From: Thunnus maccoyii
Taxonomy: Eukaryota; Chordata; Actinopteri; Scombriformes; Scombridae
Reading direction: 5' to 3'
Length of the DNA: 64,000 nucleotides
Assembly: GCF_910596095.1 (NCBI RefSeq)
Contig: NC_056546.1
Coordinates: 17,260,425-17,324,424 of the forward strand
Part shown: positions 1 to 13,240 of the stretch, piece by piece
How positions within the stretch are numbered: the stretch's first letter is position 1
Layout of the letters: every line of letters begins with the position of its first letter
Program-made: the position numbers and the translations under genes
Notes under the pieces: model-generated
Told to the model about the DNA's origin: nothing
Seen by the model: the letters and a program-made list of their open reading frames with translations, nothing else
Database searches by the model: none

Positions 1-3000
1 AACTGAAAACTACTGTAAAAGCCCTCACTTTGGATCTAAATTGCTCCAAAAGTACAAAAGGTATCACAACAGAGAATACAACTTTGAATATTGAAAGTTT
101 GCTGAACTTTTTAAGTTTGAACAGGGTCTGTAGGCCAACATATGTCCAAGCATGTGAGTCCCTAAGTTATACAGATTTTCCATCTTTCCAACTGAGGTCT
201 ATCATTCCCCCCATTGACTGCCATTACAAATTTTAATGTTTTAAAAATTTATATAAAATTACTGGAATATGCTAGACACAAATAAAAGTAACACACATCA
301 TGGAAACATGTTCATTATGTTAGAATTGGAAACGTGTTTCTAGCTGTAAGCGTGTGGGAATAGTTAAACACAGAATCAAAATAATAAAGAGAACACAATG
401 AGTCTCAAGACACTGTAGCTGCCTTCCTCACTGTCTGATCCCTCTAACCTCCTCTTTCGACCCCTACCTGATCAGGCCCGCTCCCAGCTCCTCCACTGCC
501 CACAGGAAATCATTACATCCATCGTGAAACTCTCCACCAATCTCTGTTCTCCCCTGAGCCCCACCTTTCCCCAATTAGGAGGTGTGCTTGGCTGATCACT
601 GCATCTATGAACTCATCCCTTTTTACTCCCAAGCGCTTTAGATTTTGGAGTGCGTAATGATAAAAAACCAATTAAGACTATATACATACCTATAGCCTAA
701 ACATCAACCATGATGATGATGTGATGTGGATATGAGTATTGTTAGGTTTTGTTGACAGGTCTGAATTTGCTTTCAAACACTGGAGGGAGTTTTGTGGCTC
801 CTGATGCTTCTGATAATCCCCAGCTAATGTATGGTGATATAGCATTTTCTCTGCCATATGGCCTGTGGTAAGCTTATAATGAATGTGCAGTGTAATGTTG
901 GATGCCTACCCAGGGACCTAATTTATCAAGCAAAGGCCAACAGTGTCAAAGCCATTTCCTCATGAGATGCAGCCACACAGCAAATGACTCAATTGGGCTG
1001 TAATGTACAAGGTGTTGCCAGAAGAATTCGTATTCCTTCCGCCATCCACGCGTGGGAGAGCTAAGGTCAAATAAATTGGACAGGCAAGCACAGGCCTGCA
1101 AGGATGATAATGCAAGGTGGCAGGTTTCCTATCAGTGGAAAATACTGATTTATCGTCATTGAATCTGGTGTAAATATCTCATGATTTTGCATTGAAGTAA
1201 TCTCTAGTGAAAGGTGACTGTATTAGTTTGTCCAAATGAGTCTTCAAATGAGCTTTTCTTTAGAGTAGGACATCAATTTCCATTTTCGGTTCTATTTTTA
1301 AAAAGTGCTTTTAGTCGTCAATAATGGCGATCACAAATGTTAAGCTCCTACAGTGGCGCTTTCAGCTTTATTTTCAAATCTGGAAAGATTAAATGGAAGC
1401 TTGCAGCAGGTCAGTCATTCCATTAAAAACATAATATGAATGATTAAAGGTCGATGTGAGATGGGTTGGTTTGGCAGCACGCATAAATCCCATGTGCAAC
1501 CAGTGCTTTAACACAGCAAATGTATTTCATCAGGATTCCAATCCTGTAATTAATTTAGAAATTATTCCCTGAATATATCACAGAATAGTTAGACCTCACA
1601 TACAGAACACACAAACAGCGACTAGTTTTTACAGCTTCACATAGACATGTTGAATCTGTCATGAAATATGAGCATCAAGTTATACCCTCTTGCCACCCGC
1701 AAAGTAAAAAAGTTGTCAACAAACTCATTTTTCTCTATTTGCCTCTCTTGTCTGTCGTCCTGGGAGGTCTAAAGGATGGATGTGAGCTCAGTGCAAATAG
1801 GCAGCACCGGCTCGGCTGCAGCTATTCCCCGAGCCCACGTTGGCTGAGTGAATGCCACTCTCTGACCAGATGATCAACACCAGATGTCAGAGCGGTCAGT
1901 GGCCAGAATGACAACAACAATCCTTCTAGCGAGATGATAAGCAACTGGGCTGGAAGCGCCCCCTGCCTCCTCGCCAGATTTTCACATTTTCTATGCTGGT
2001 CAGAGGGAAAATTAACGGGCTGTCACTCGTAGTCTCACAACCCAGACAACATACTGAGTGGGGAGGATATGTGACAGGAAAGATTGGATGGTTTGAATGA
2101 AGAGTGATCACCTTTTGAGGATGTTTCATGTATAATCAGAGGATGACTGAAGGGTGTTGTGATTTATGACCACTGAAGAAATTCGCCTCCACAGAAAGCT
2201 TTCTCTCTGTTTTTTTTTCTTTTTTTGCTTGAATATATATATATTGGTTTTTACATTTTTACATATAGTAAAGACATACAAAGTAAACAAAGCATAAAAA
2301 ACAAAACAAATGATTAAAGGATCAGTCTTGGGTCTTGCTGTAAAGTCCAAAAGGTAGACAAACATGAGCAGTCAGGAAATTCGACAAATTATAAACATTG
2401 CAACAGTTGTCAGATCATCTAAACCACATTCAAAATGTTGGTAATAATCCCTCATTGCATAGAAAAACTGGGTGTGTAGCTCAAATTTGAAGTGTGTAAA
2501 CTTTAACGGATGTTTACAACATTCAACTTTGTTTTCTCTACCAAATAAGTTCGACTAACCTGAGGCTTTGTTAAAACCTGACCGCTCATGTCTCTTTTCT
2601 AGTAATACTTGTTTTTAGCAACATTCCCCAGATCCTATAAACTGTGTACAATATTATTATTGGTAGGAAGGAATGGTGAAAACTATGAAAAAAATAAGAA
2701 ATTATCCTTTAACTGATCCTTCCTGGTCTAATTTCAGGGTTTGCATCACGGCAGAGTAACATACTGTATATATATTATATATAAATATATATAATATATG
2801 TTTTGCTTGCTGAGTCAGGAAAAAAATGTGCCATATACGGACATCTCAGAGCAGAGTACACTGTTCAATTAATGACAGCAGCAGCAGGAGAGAGAAAGGG
2901 GGGTGAAGGAAGGAGAAAGAGTGTGCTGGATTAAGAGAAGCAGATGTTGTTGTTATTGCATCTCCATTAGAGCCATCATTACCACCTATAAAAGATTACA

Positions 3001-6000
3001 GCCACATAAAGGCAATTTCTGAACGCACATGTAGACAATCGCAAATGCCGGAGTTCTAATGACGTGACACGACATTATGATTTCACAGTTCATTGTCCGA
3101 GGGCCTCGTCACGCACAGGTTCATCGCAGGTTTCGCTGCATGTGGGGCAAACTTAAGAGAAAACCACCAGCAACATGCTCAACACATGTAAGTACACACA
3201 CACCACTTGTGTTTAGAGGATTTGATCACGCGCATTCCTGTCAAATTCACCTCAGAATGCAGCAAAAGTGGAGGCCTTTTAAGTGACAGCATCAAGGTTT
3301 TGCGGATACAAATCTAGTTAAATTAGGCCAAGGCTGGGGAGAGGATGCTCCCTGTGATCAAAGGCTACACTGATACCGGCTTGACTGTTCCATGTTGCCG
3401 AAACCAAGCGGATGTTTTCAGAGACAAAAAGAGGAAATTGCATTGGAGGGTTTATCTCAACAGCAATTATACCTGATCATGGGACAGAGGGACGGAAGCA
3501 GAAGGGGAGACAGGCAGAAACTGAGGCAGAAAGAGAACGCATAAGTACCAGAGGTGGAGGGAAACCTTGATACAATTCCAGGCTGATTAATGAAGAGGCA
3601 GTGAAGTGAAATGAGCAGGAAGTCAAGGAGGAAGCTAAAGCTGAATCCTGTTCTTTGATCTCTTGCTCCAGTGAGACTTTGCGCACTCAGAGCTGCAGCG
3701 GGAGCAAGCACAGTGACTCACACCTGTTTCCATAGCTATAAAACACAGAGGAGACAGAGATGTGTTATTGGCTGGAAAGCTCTCCTGTCACAGTCACAAA
3801 AGGATTTGATGGCACATGCACTCTACCTTAAACCCTCTGGATACAGTTGAACAGTTCAGTCAGCAAGCACTGGGTAGGAACAATGATGGCAAGACCTTCT
3901 TTTATCCTCTCATGACCAACTTGCAACTATTGTAGCTTCAAAGTCAATGCACATGCTGCCAATCTGTGGTGGCACACGGTACTACACTACAGACAAGTAC
4001 GTGTGCCTTTTTAGGAAAAGAAAGACAGGGCAGAATAAGAGATTTAAAGATTGGAGACAAGCAAAAGAGGCAAAGGACTTCCAAAACATCCAGCACTGAG
4101 CCAAGGGCCATGAATCCGATTAATGGTGTGATGTGAGAGCTAATGCTATTTATGCTCAGAGTCGGGGTATGGATCATTGAGATAAGAGCTTGTGCTAAAT
4201 GCGGAGGGACAGCCAATTGTAAATGGCCTGTTATCTAATCAGCCAATGAGGCAGGGTATTTGTTACGAGTGCACCCATCAGAGCGACAATTCTACAGACA
4301 TTTCACCACTGCTGTGACCTCTCGTTTGAGTTCATTTGAGGAACATCAGAAGTTTTCATTTCGAAGATTTCACTAGTTCTGGGATATTCTCATTACTTGG
4401 TTTTACATCATTTTCTGTCAAATATCAACTTTCTTCATTATGCTAAAATCATGGCCAATAACACCTCATCCAACTTGTTATTGTTCGCTCATCTCTATTG
4501 AAGTTCAGCTCAAGTGCCTCCCAAGTCTGTTTGTCTTCCTAATGAACCACTAAGCTTCCCTCTCTCCGTATCATCTCTCCTCTCTGTCATGAATTGCCAC
4601 TCCATGTGCTCGTGCAAATTCATTAAGCAGCCAATATTGTAGAGAAGCTGCTTAAATGTGTGCTCGGATGTTAGAATATAATCTCGCTGAAAAATATTTA
4701 CCGCTTAAAGGATTTCATCAGCCTTGGAAAATGAAGCTCTGGGAAGAAAAAGATTTAACTTGCAAACCATTGGAGTACTCTCAACCATTGAAAATCCAGA
4801 TGAGGAACATTTCTCATAAAGAGTTCTGGTTATTAAATTTCCAGATTGTTCAAATCCATCAGACACTTATATACATATTTCATTACAACTGTACCATGAT
4901 CCCTTTTGTTTGCTTTATTTCTTCACAATTTCTGGCACAAACATATTGAAAATCTGACTGTTTAACTGCTTCGTTTTAAAGCGATTACACTCAAGGAGCT
5001 TAAAGCAACGTAGATATTTATTAATTTTTGGTGGAATATGATGAAATATTAGAAATGAAATAGTAATATTGAGCAATGTTCTCATTCATCATCATCCTTC
5101 CTCATTTTATCTCCTTTAGGTCGGATTCTTTTATTCTCGTTTGCCTCTGCTCTTATATATATAAAACATATCTGTGAGAAAGAAAAAAATGATGGATGAT
5201 TTCAGCTCCCGCAGTGCCTCCGCATGTCAGCACAGAGGAGAGTCCATGAAAGACCCTTGAAGTTCGAGACAAAATGCTCCAGTGAAGTGAATTACAGAAG
5301 CAAAGGGAAGATATGGCAAGAGAGAGGCAAATGACAGCTGTACAACAGCAAGCACAAACTTGACAGTAATGTCTGCCTGTTCTCACATGAGACAGGAGGC
5401 TGACAGGCAGCTGCAACTTTCATTTGACAAAACAGATACTGGTACAGCAGCACAGAGAGGTAGCATCTCTCTCAAACCCCAAACAGACTGTGAAATCTCT
5501 TGATGTCTCTCAGCTTTTCCCCCACTCATACGCGTACTCTTACACTCTTTTTTGCTTCTAAATTGCGCTCAAATTAAAATAATTCCATCCTGGGGATATG
5601 CAAAGCTGACAGCCTACCCATCTTCTTTACTCTGTGCAGCAATATTTTGCAGCCAATGGTTTTCTTTCCTGCACCATATAACTCAAAAAGGAAATCTCCC
5701 ACGTCTCCAACCCCCTCTAGTCTTCAGACAGGCACTTTATCTTCCTGTCTACAGGCACAGCAGACTAAACACACTCTCTAATAGAGGGTGTTTTCTGTCC
5801 AAGGAAAGCCTGTCTGGAGGCGGCGGGGCTTGAATCTACTGTTTGAATAACATACTGCATCCATATACTTTATAAGAAATGACACAGAGACATAATAGGA
5901 CATAAATACACAGACGCACACACACATACCGGCATGAACGAGCAACCTGCCTCCCTTTTAAAGTGCTTTCTGGCACAATAATACAGGCAGACCGTATACA

Positions 6001-8933
6001 TAGAGAGCTGTGAGCGAGAAAAGCACCAGATTTGAAAGAAGAACAACGTCAAGGAAGCTCTTTCAAGTTATTTTTCGGCTAGTTAGGTCGGAGAAAGTTT
6101 GAAAGAACCTGCTGGGTGAAATTTCACACTTGTCTTCCCTTGTTTCCAAGGTGATGTGACCTTCTTTCAGCCATTAACAGAAAAGTAGATACATGTGAAG
6201 AAAAAACATGTATATGAAGAAACATCATAAAGATGGAGGTGTGATTGAAAAAAATTTTCACATTCCTTAATTTTTTTTTTTTTACTGCCCTTGACTTAAC
6301 ACCCTTTTTATCTGCCCTCTCAGTGGACCTCCACAGCTGCCAACACTGGAGGACGGATGCCATAGAAGCAAAAAAAAAGGTAAAACAGAAACAATAAATG
6401 TCACAAGATTTAATGGGCAATTTCAGTTAACTGTAAGTGAAAGAAGACAGCAGCCTTGTGATTCCGCATCTGTTCAGCCATGTGATATTCATCGAAACAC
6501 ACAGTGATTGTTGTGTGCAGGGCTTTAGAGTAGGATTCAATGGACTGTGCGCTCAGGGAAACAAAGAAATGAAAGAAAACATGATCCATATATCACTTCA
6601 TTCTGGTGAGCACTTTTAAGATATTTCCATTCATTTTTAGTTGTACACTGATCTTTCAAATTACCCACACATTACCCACAGTGAAGATCAATACTGCCTC
6701 CTCCTGGATATCAAAGGAACTTACATGCATGTTCACACCAGCAAACAATTCTCAGTACTCGCTTTCACTGATCCAGTAATCTGAACTTTGCAGCAGAGTA
6801 TACTGAAGAAGTCAAATTGGCATTAAAACTCTTTTAAATTTTATTTTCTCTCAGTCAAAATTAGATGGAAAAACATGCGACTAACGATGTGTCAACAGAA
6901 GGCTCGAAGCCATAGATAATTATGAAGTAGAGAGATAGAGACGGTGGAACTTTCTCCATGATTTGATTATGTTATTGGTGTCACAAGCTTGTCTGCTAAT
7001 TTGTTTAATATTATCAAATGCTAGCATCAAATTTAATCCTTAACAGTGAAATTGTGGCTCTCATTCAATCACAAAAGTGATCTTAAAATGTCCACATGTG
7101 GGTCAGACAAAAAAAAGACCTCTATAAAACTGAAAAGAAAAGCAGTTTTCTGGGATTATACCTGTGCAGGTGAGATCTAAACGCACCAAGATTACACTAA
7201 ATCAAAGGAAAGTTAAACACACACCATTTAGTGCCAGTTGTACTCTCTATGAAGGAAAGAAAATGTAATTGTCAGCACCTTAGGTTGGTTTGAGAAAGCT
7301 TATACATGCTGCCAACAAAACATATGCTTTTCTAAATAATATATCTACCATATAGATATTGCTAACAGGTGTGTGCCACAGCCAGCCATACCACATATCA
7401 CATCTGTGTTGTCAGTTTATTCACCAGCACAGCTTCACAGTGTGGGCTCATTTGCAACATGAAAACCGGTCGAAAATAAACAGGGTTCTCACAACAAGAA
7501 GACATACACTTACACTTGGAGCCATTCATGTCTGTTTTAATACATGTTATGTGTAATATTTTCCTTCAAAGGCCCCTGAGATACAAACAAAGCTTCTACA
7601 GACTCATGTAAGCCTGACCAACATCACTCTCAAATCCTCCTGCGACCACATCTGTGGTGTGAAGCAGGATGGCACAAAGCTGATTTAAGTGAGGGGGTCT
7701 CTCAGGTTGGTATTAACCCAGTGGAGGTTGTTACTGGCCAGCCACTCTTTTCGCAGGCTCTTGCCAAAATTAACAAGCATGTACTGGAACAGTTTCCCAG
7801 TTTTGCTTCTTGCCAGTTAAGATGGATTCTTGCCTCTAGATCTGTGGAGGTAAAAGCAGTTTCCATAGTTACACTGTAGGAGAGTGTTTTAAAAATATAT
7901 TCAAAGTAGGCTGTCAGAGCAGAGAAGGAAATTAGCACAGTTCCTCATTTGTTCTTATCTAGAATCTTTTTTCAACTCACCTACCGCAGCTTTCAAACTG
8001 TTTTTAGCTGAATGGCACTGGTAGTCTGCATTGACATTTATGCCACAGAAACCCATCGCTGCTCTTATTGTTTGCACTCTCTGTTGAAAGGTCGAAGTTC
8101 AGGGTCAGCTACCGAAGCAGGATCTGAAAGCAGACAGATCTGAACACAGATACACTTCAACACTTACTAAACATAGTAAATGTCACCTTCTAAAAAGTAC
8201 AAATCCCATGGCAAAGTATTACACACCTATTCACTACCAAATACGCTCCAAGTAATTAATTGTTGATAAATAAGCAGACAAATTATGAAATGACTAAAAA
8301 CTAAATTCACAACCATGTAAGATAGGCCAGCTCTTTGAAGCAGACACACATGTTGATGCAAAATGTGTAATGTTTTTTGACAAAGAGCTTCCTCAGCTAC
8401 TTTTTAGATGGCTGCCAACAAGCTTCCTGCCACATCATTACAACCAGAGGCCAAATAATAACTGATACATATCTGGCAGGTCAAAAAAAAAGCTAAATAA
8501 ACAGAGACAAAAAGAGAAACACTGTCTAATATTTGCTTGACTTTTCAAATTTAGATAAACACAAAAAGAAAAGAGAAGTAAAACTAGATTCTACTTCTGC
8601 TAAAGAGAAAACTATCAGTGATAGTATATACAGTATATTCAACTGTGGGCTCAATACTTAGTATTCTTTAAGTATGATATAGCAATCCGTGTGAGTTTGA
8701 TACTGTTTTATGTCAGTCATTAAATCCAGCTCTAATTGCACAGACTCAATAACAAGTGAGAATTTATACAATCACAATATTTTTTGGGTCAAAGGGTGAG
8801 TTTTAGTTTCATATATATATTTATTTGACATAAAAATTAGAATAGAATTAAAATAAACATGTAAAAACAAATTACAAAACATGATAATCCTATAAACTAA
8901 AATGCATTGTTAAATATTAAGCCAGATTTGGTT
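1..8933. other. Intergenic DNA with no recognisable gene
   Basis: I see no exon with convincing protein similarity on either strand here. Open frames are short (under about 100 codons) and have the composition of chance frames. The sequence is AT-rich with a few simple runs, for example an AT palindrome-like tract near 2760-2800 and T and A runs near 2210 and 6270. It could hold introns or control elements of a neighbouring gene, but nothing in the sequence lets me say so. Confidence 0.6.
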
Positions 8934-9207
8934 TGTGACCCCTTACAAATAAAAAGCAGTGTCTGTTTGTGGTTCCTTGTGCTCATTTTAATAATTATTC
9001 AAGGCTCAAAGAGGCAAAACTCTTCAAAACTTCATGTAAAAGCAAAGACTTTGAAAAAGAGAAAAGTCCAAAACAATGAATACTAATTAGTGGCTGAGGA
9101 CATTGTTTATCTCCTTTCCTGCCCCATTAATCATCTCAGGACCCCTGCAGATTTATCTTGTGACCCTTTGGAAGGGGCTCGACTCCCAAGTTGGGAGCCA
9201 CTGGGCC
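8934..9207 (-). repeat. Dispersed teleost repeat fragment
   Basis: The right end, read on the minus strand, begins with a CAGTGGCTCCCAACTTGGGA-type terminus followed by a phrase about a large group and 'ACCC' runs, and the left part contains a GTGACCCCTTACAAA-type segment. I recognise this layout as a short interspersed element common in fish genomes. No open frame is present, so it is non-autonomous. Boundaries are approximate and the family name is not assigned. Confidence 0.5.
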
Positions 9208-9240
9208 AAAAATACCTGACTGTATATAAGGTGAAATAAA

Positions 9241-9478
9241 CTAATGCTACTTCAGCCAGCTACAACACTTAAATGCTACTAATAATGTCATATATGATAA
9301 TATGTCAGTCACAGGGGCTTATTTTCTGCAGATTGAGTACTTATAATTTTGATACTCTAAGTATATTTTGCTGATAATACTTGTACTTTGACTGAAATAT
9401 GATTTAAATGCAGTACTTAGTTATAAAGGAGTATTTTTACATTGTTCTAGTGGTACTTATACTTAAATAAGGATACAG
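9241..9478 (+). repeat. Partial hAT-like non-autonomous element
   Basis: This stretch is rich in the phrases GTACTT, TACTTGTACTTT and GAGTATTTTTACATTG. These are the right-hand portion of a very common teleost element whose fuller copy lies at 26757-27284 in this window. The left half and the terminal inverted repeats are missing here, so this is a truncated copy. Confidence 0.5.
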
Positions 9479-9805
9479 CGTCCACTTTTAGATAGATAGA
9501 CAGCTAAATAGACAGACAGACAGATTGATGTTGCTGTTTTTGTAAAAATAAATTTAAAAAAAAAACTATTGTTTCACTCTTTCACAACAGTAAAACTCAT
9601 TGCATGGTTACCTTTGCTGCTATTTTAAGGCGTGTATGTATATAAATCCTTTGCTTTATGCTTCTGAAACTTTCTTTATATATTTGCTTATTTAGTCGTT
9701 TAAATCGTTTTTTTCTGCACTGTTTTCTTGTTATCTTCTTTGTGTTATGTGTTTCATGTTTTTAACGGCTGTAGCACTTTACAGTACAAATTAAATGCCT
9801 TTATC

Positions 9806-9862
<57 letters not shown>
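9806..9862. repeat. (TTA)n microsatellite
   Basis: About 19 uninterrupted TTA units. It produces artificial poly-leucine and poly-isoleucine reading frames on the two strands, which are not genes. Confidence 0.95.
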
Positions 9863-9867
<5 letters not shown>

Positions 9868-9949
9868 ATCACTTTTAAAACAAAGATGTAAAGATAGATC
9901 CCTCGGTGGAATTTAAAGCCTTTACCGTTTGGATTTAACGGCCCGCTGA

Positions 9950-10417
9950 AGACGAAGCCAGGCGACAGTTGCTTTTCTCTCCGCCTGTACACAATCTTTG
10001 CTCTGCTTCATGTCGTCGCTCGGCTCCTCCTCGTATGCAAAACACCGTTGGTATCCGGAAATTAACAATCCCGTGATGTCAGGGGAGTGCTAACGTAGCA
10101 TCGGAATGACCAAAGTGCCTTTCTCGATTTGTGGTTTAAAACTTATTCAGCACTTACTGTCACTTTCAGCTAACAGTTTAGCTCAGCTGTCGTGTACCGA
10201 CATGAGGTTAACGCGGTCGGAGGATGTCGGAGGATGTATCCCTTCGCGCGGACGTTAACAGCGGGATGAAGGCTGTCACAGGACCGAGCTGGATGCCATT
10301 CAGTTAGTTAGCCTCTCCGGAGTCCGAGGTCAGATTTGTGTGCCACACAAGCTAGTAGTTAATACGTTAATAACAAGTTAATCACAGGCTACATTCCGGT
10401 GCTCGGTGTGTAGAGCC
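9950..10417 (+). promoter_or_regulatory. Probable hps6 promoter and 5' UTR
   Basis: CpG density rises sharply compared with the AT-rich DNA to the left, and a CCGGAAAT (ETS-type) motif lies near 10054. The leader carries a short upstream open frame starting at the ATG near 10201. An in-frame TAA at 10379-10381 closes the hps6 frame upstream of the start codon. There is no clear TATA box. The exact transcription start cannot be read from sequence alone. Confidence 0.45.
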
Positions 10418-13240
10418 ATGGCGCGGTTTGTGTTGGAGCAACTGTCAGATTTCGGGGACTATTCTGGCAGTAAAGAGCTGACTGAGAGCCTTAAACTAAC
10501 TCATAACGAACATAAAAACAGCCTGTCAAATGTTCGCCTGAGCCCAGATGGACGTCACATCCATGTCATCCTGTGCAAGCCTAAGGTCGGTCTTGTGACT
10601 TTTGACAAATATGAAAGACCCCAGCTGGCCCAGAACCAGAAGAAACTGGATTTGTGTTTGAAACGACCCGTGCCCATTGTGGATATTTTATATTTGGACA
10701 GCAATAACAACAGCAGCAACGGCAGCAGCAGAGACACAGTAGCTGTGGCAGTGGTTTATGAGAATGGAAAAGCTGAGTTTTGGAAATTCCAGGAGTGCAA
10801 AGGTGGCTGGCATCTCCTGCAAACATCAGACTTGTGCAACAGCCCCAGGGCCCGAGTGGTATCTGTCTGTGCCTGCTCTAATCTTATCATCTGGTGTGAG
10901 GAGAGGCCGCCCTCAGAAAGCTCCCCTGCCCTCACCTCCATGAGGAATAAGTTAAGATACTGTGTTTGCAAACGGGACTTTGAGGTGGAGGAGGGCGCTG
11001 TCAGCTTGGGCGGTGTGAAAATCGCCCTTCACAACAATCCTAAATTCACCGTTGTCAGCTCAGGTGAATATGTGCATCTCCTTCCTGACGTCAAAGTGAA
11101 GCCTCTGTTGAGCATCTCCAAATTTTTCCTCTCCTGGCACCCTCGCCACGACTCCTTCAGGGTCAGCACCACATGTAAAAACACTCCCCTGAGTAAGCTG
11201 TTCACTAAAGAGTCTGACTTCAGGAGGTTGGTGACGGACTGTTTGGGGTATTTATCAGCTCTTGAACCTCCTGAGATCTATGACTTCTCTCCCTCACCCT
11301 GTGGGGGCCTGCTGCTTCTGCTCAGCACAGGCTGGGTGTGTCTCCTGCAAAAAGAGGGGATTCTGCGGCAGGTATACAAACTGGCGGACAACTGCTTGGT
11401 GAAATACGGCACACACACTAGCCTCTGCGTGTACCAGGATGCCCTGGCGCTCGTGATAGGGCAAAATCTGCATCTGATAGACTTGAACTGTGGCAGAGAG
11501 CTGGAAAAGATCATACTGAAGAGGGAGGGGTTATTATATACCAACAAGGCTGAAAGATGGACACCTCACCTGCTCTCAGAAACTGGACTTTTTATGGTGA
11601 TGCACCGAGAGACAGACGCCAGAGACTTAAACTCTAAGATGAAGCCTTCTCCTTTCAGCACAGTAGAGAATATCCATCCTGAAGCCCTCCTGGTGGAGGC
11701 AGTCTTTGAGGAGGCCTGTAAATACTACCAGCAGAGGAGCCTGAGCAGCACCCAGCTTACTGTGGACGCCCTCAAGAAAGGAGGCAGGTTCCAGGCTCCC
11801 ATCTCTTTAGCCCTCATCCTCAGGAGCTACCTCAGCACAGGGTTGAGGCAGAAGGGAGCTGAGCTGTCCCAGAACGGAGGAGGTGGATGTGTGGCAGGGC
11901 AAGACAAGCTAATGGGCTCTCTGGAGGCTGAGCTGAAGGCTCTTGTTTCTCTGGAGGAGGTGAAGGGGAGCTTAGTGAGAGGAAGCGTTAAAGAGGTGGA
12001 GGCAGTGTGTGAGAATCTAATAGAGAAAGAAGTAGCCAGGCTGCTGTCATCCTTGGAGCTGGATAAAGAGTCTCTGCTCTACCTCAACTCCATCTTCAGT
12101 ATCTTCCCTTGCCAGGCGTGGAGGGCGGCGCAGGCTGCCCTGCAGCTGCACTACAACGGGGAGGGCTCTCTGTCCAGCAGGGCTCCCCCAGACTTGTGGA
12201 AAACTGTCCTCACTCCTGCTCCAACCTCCAGCTTACCAGCCTCCCTCCCGCTTGCAAACGGTGGGCCAAAGCACAAGCACAGCCTCAAAGGTGGTCACAT
12301 CGCTAACTGTAAATCCAAATCTACAAGCTCCACTTCCCTGGCTGCCCTGCCTGTGTTTGAGCTCCTCTGCTGCTCAGTTTTCCACTTCCAGCCCAACTGG
12401 CTGCCCACGTTCCTGGAGCTCGCCCAGCAGCAGCAGGGCTCCGCCGGCCTGGGCCTGAGCCTGGCCTCTTCCTCCTGGGGCTTCTCCGGCGGGAGAGTAG
12501 GGGAGGGCGGGGAGAACAACGTGCCTCTCTACAAACGAGCCCTGTGTGTTCTGTCCAGCCTGAACCCAGACAGAGAGCAGTACCAGGAAATGGAGGTGGA
12601 GCTGCTGCTGGTCAGCGGGCGGCCCAACGCCATCCTCCAGGCACTGAGGGTCCTCATCAGCAAGCAGCAGTGGGAGCGGGTCACACAGGTGGCTCAGAAG
12701 TTCTGCAAACAGAGTCCGCTGCTCAACAAGGAGATCTTTACAACTCTGCTCTGTGAGGTGGCACAGCACAGAGACCTAGACCCCTACCTGGACCTGCTGT
12801 GGACGCTGTGCCCAGAGGACCTCACTGTCACCACCATTCTTAACTTGGTGCTGAAAAACCTCCCCTCCCCTAACACCCCTTCTCCCTCATCCTTCTCCAT
12901 GTCCAACGCAACCTGCACATCCCCTGCTCCCTTCGCAGACTCGCAGAGCAGTCAGTTGACCATCGGGCTGTTGAAACCTCTGCTGAGAAAAGTCCTTCAG
13001 AGGGAGACCAAGCCCAGCCAGCGCTACGCCGACATCCTCCAGTCCCCGTCGTACCCCCCTCCAGCACCTCCTCGTCAGCCCGTGGAGAAACCGAGGACCG
13101 TCACAGACCCCAGCACAGACTCACCTGTGGGCAGCAACCTCAGCGCAACTCCTCTTACACAAACACCTGAGCATCAGCAGCTGCCCACACACACAACAGT
13201 CCAAAGGGCCAGGATGGCGCTACCTACTAACCCAGTCTGA
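10418..13240 (+). CDS. hps6: HPS6, BLOC-2 complex subunit (intronless)
   Basis: Encodes a 940-residue protein matching Hermansky-Pudlak syndrome 6 protein. With HPS3 and HPS5 it forms BLOC-2, which directs cargo to lysosome-related organelles such as melanosomes and also links to dynein-dynactin. Seen in the sequence: SPDGRH at residues 42-47 and WCEER at 159-163 in the N-terminal propeller-like half, FEEACKYYQQRSL near 430-442, RAPPDLWK near 588, SGRPNAILQAL near 733, and the proline-rich YADILQSPSYPPPAPPRQ at 870-887. All have close counterparts in the human protein. The whole frame lies in one exon, as in mammals. I chose the ATG at 10418, which sits in a good context (GCCATGG); the frame stays open upstream only to a stop at 10379. 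At 940 residues it is longer than human HPS6 (about 775), through low-complexity insertions and a 53-residue tail after the proline motif. Family assignment is firm. Confidence 0.95.
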   Translation: MARFVLEQLSDFGDYSGSKELTESLKLTHNEHKNSLSNVRLSPDGRHIHVILCKPKVGLVTFDKYERPQLAQNQKKLDLCLKRPVPIVDILYLDSNNNSSNGSSRDTVAVAVVYENGKAEFWKFQECKGGWHLLQTSDLCNSPRARVVSVCACSNLIIWCEERPPSESSPALTSMRNKLRYCVCKRDFEVEEGAVSLGGVKIALHNNPKFTVVSSGEYVHLLPDVKVKPLLSISKFFLSWHPRHDSFRVSTTCKNTPLSKLFTKESDFRRLVTDCLGYLSALEPPEIYDFSPSPCGGLLLLLSTGWVCLLQKEGILRQVYKLADNCLVKYGTHTSLCVYQDALALVIGQNLHLIDLNCGRELEKIILKREGLLYTNKAERWTPHLLSETGLFMVMHRETDARDLNSKMKPSPFSTVENIHPEALLVEAVFEEACKYYQQRSLSSTQLTVDALKKGGRFQAPISLALILRSYLSTGLRQKGAELSQNGGGGCVAGQDKLMGSLEAELKALVSLEEVKGSLVRGSVKEVEAVCENLIEKEVARLLSSLELDKESLLYLNSIFSIFPCQAWRAAQAALQLHYNGEGSLSSRAPPDLWKTVLTPAPTSSLPASLPLANGGPKHKHSLKGGHIANCKSKSTSSTSLAALPVFELLCCSVFHFQPNWLPTFLELAQQQQGSAGLGLSLASSSWGFSGGRVGEGGENNVPLYKRALCVLSSLNPDREQYQEMEVELLLVSGRPNAILQALRVLISKQQWERVTQVAQKFCKQSPLLNKEIFTTLLCEVAQHRDLDPYLDLLWTLCPEDLTVTTILNLVLKNLPSPNTPSPSSFSMSNATCTSPAPFADSQSSQLTIGLLKPLLRKVLQRETKPSQRYADILQSPSYPPPAPPRQPVEKPRTVTDPSTDSPVGSNLSATPLTQTPEHQQLPTHTTVQRARMALPTNPV

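Noticed and set aside
30-8900. Search for a fourth gene in the left 9 kb
   Set aside because: No exon with splice borders and family similarity could be found on either strand.
9728-9992. Poly-leucine and poly-isoleucine open frames
   Set aside because: They are translations of the (TTA)n microsatellite.
10406-10417. Extension of hps6 to a GTG four codons upstream
   Set aside because: Vertebrate genes start at ATG; the next codon with good context is the ATG at 10418.
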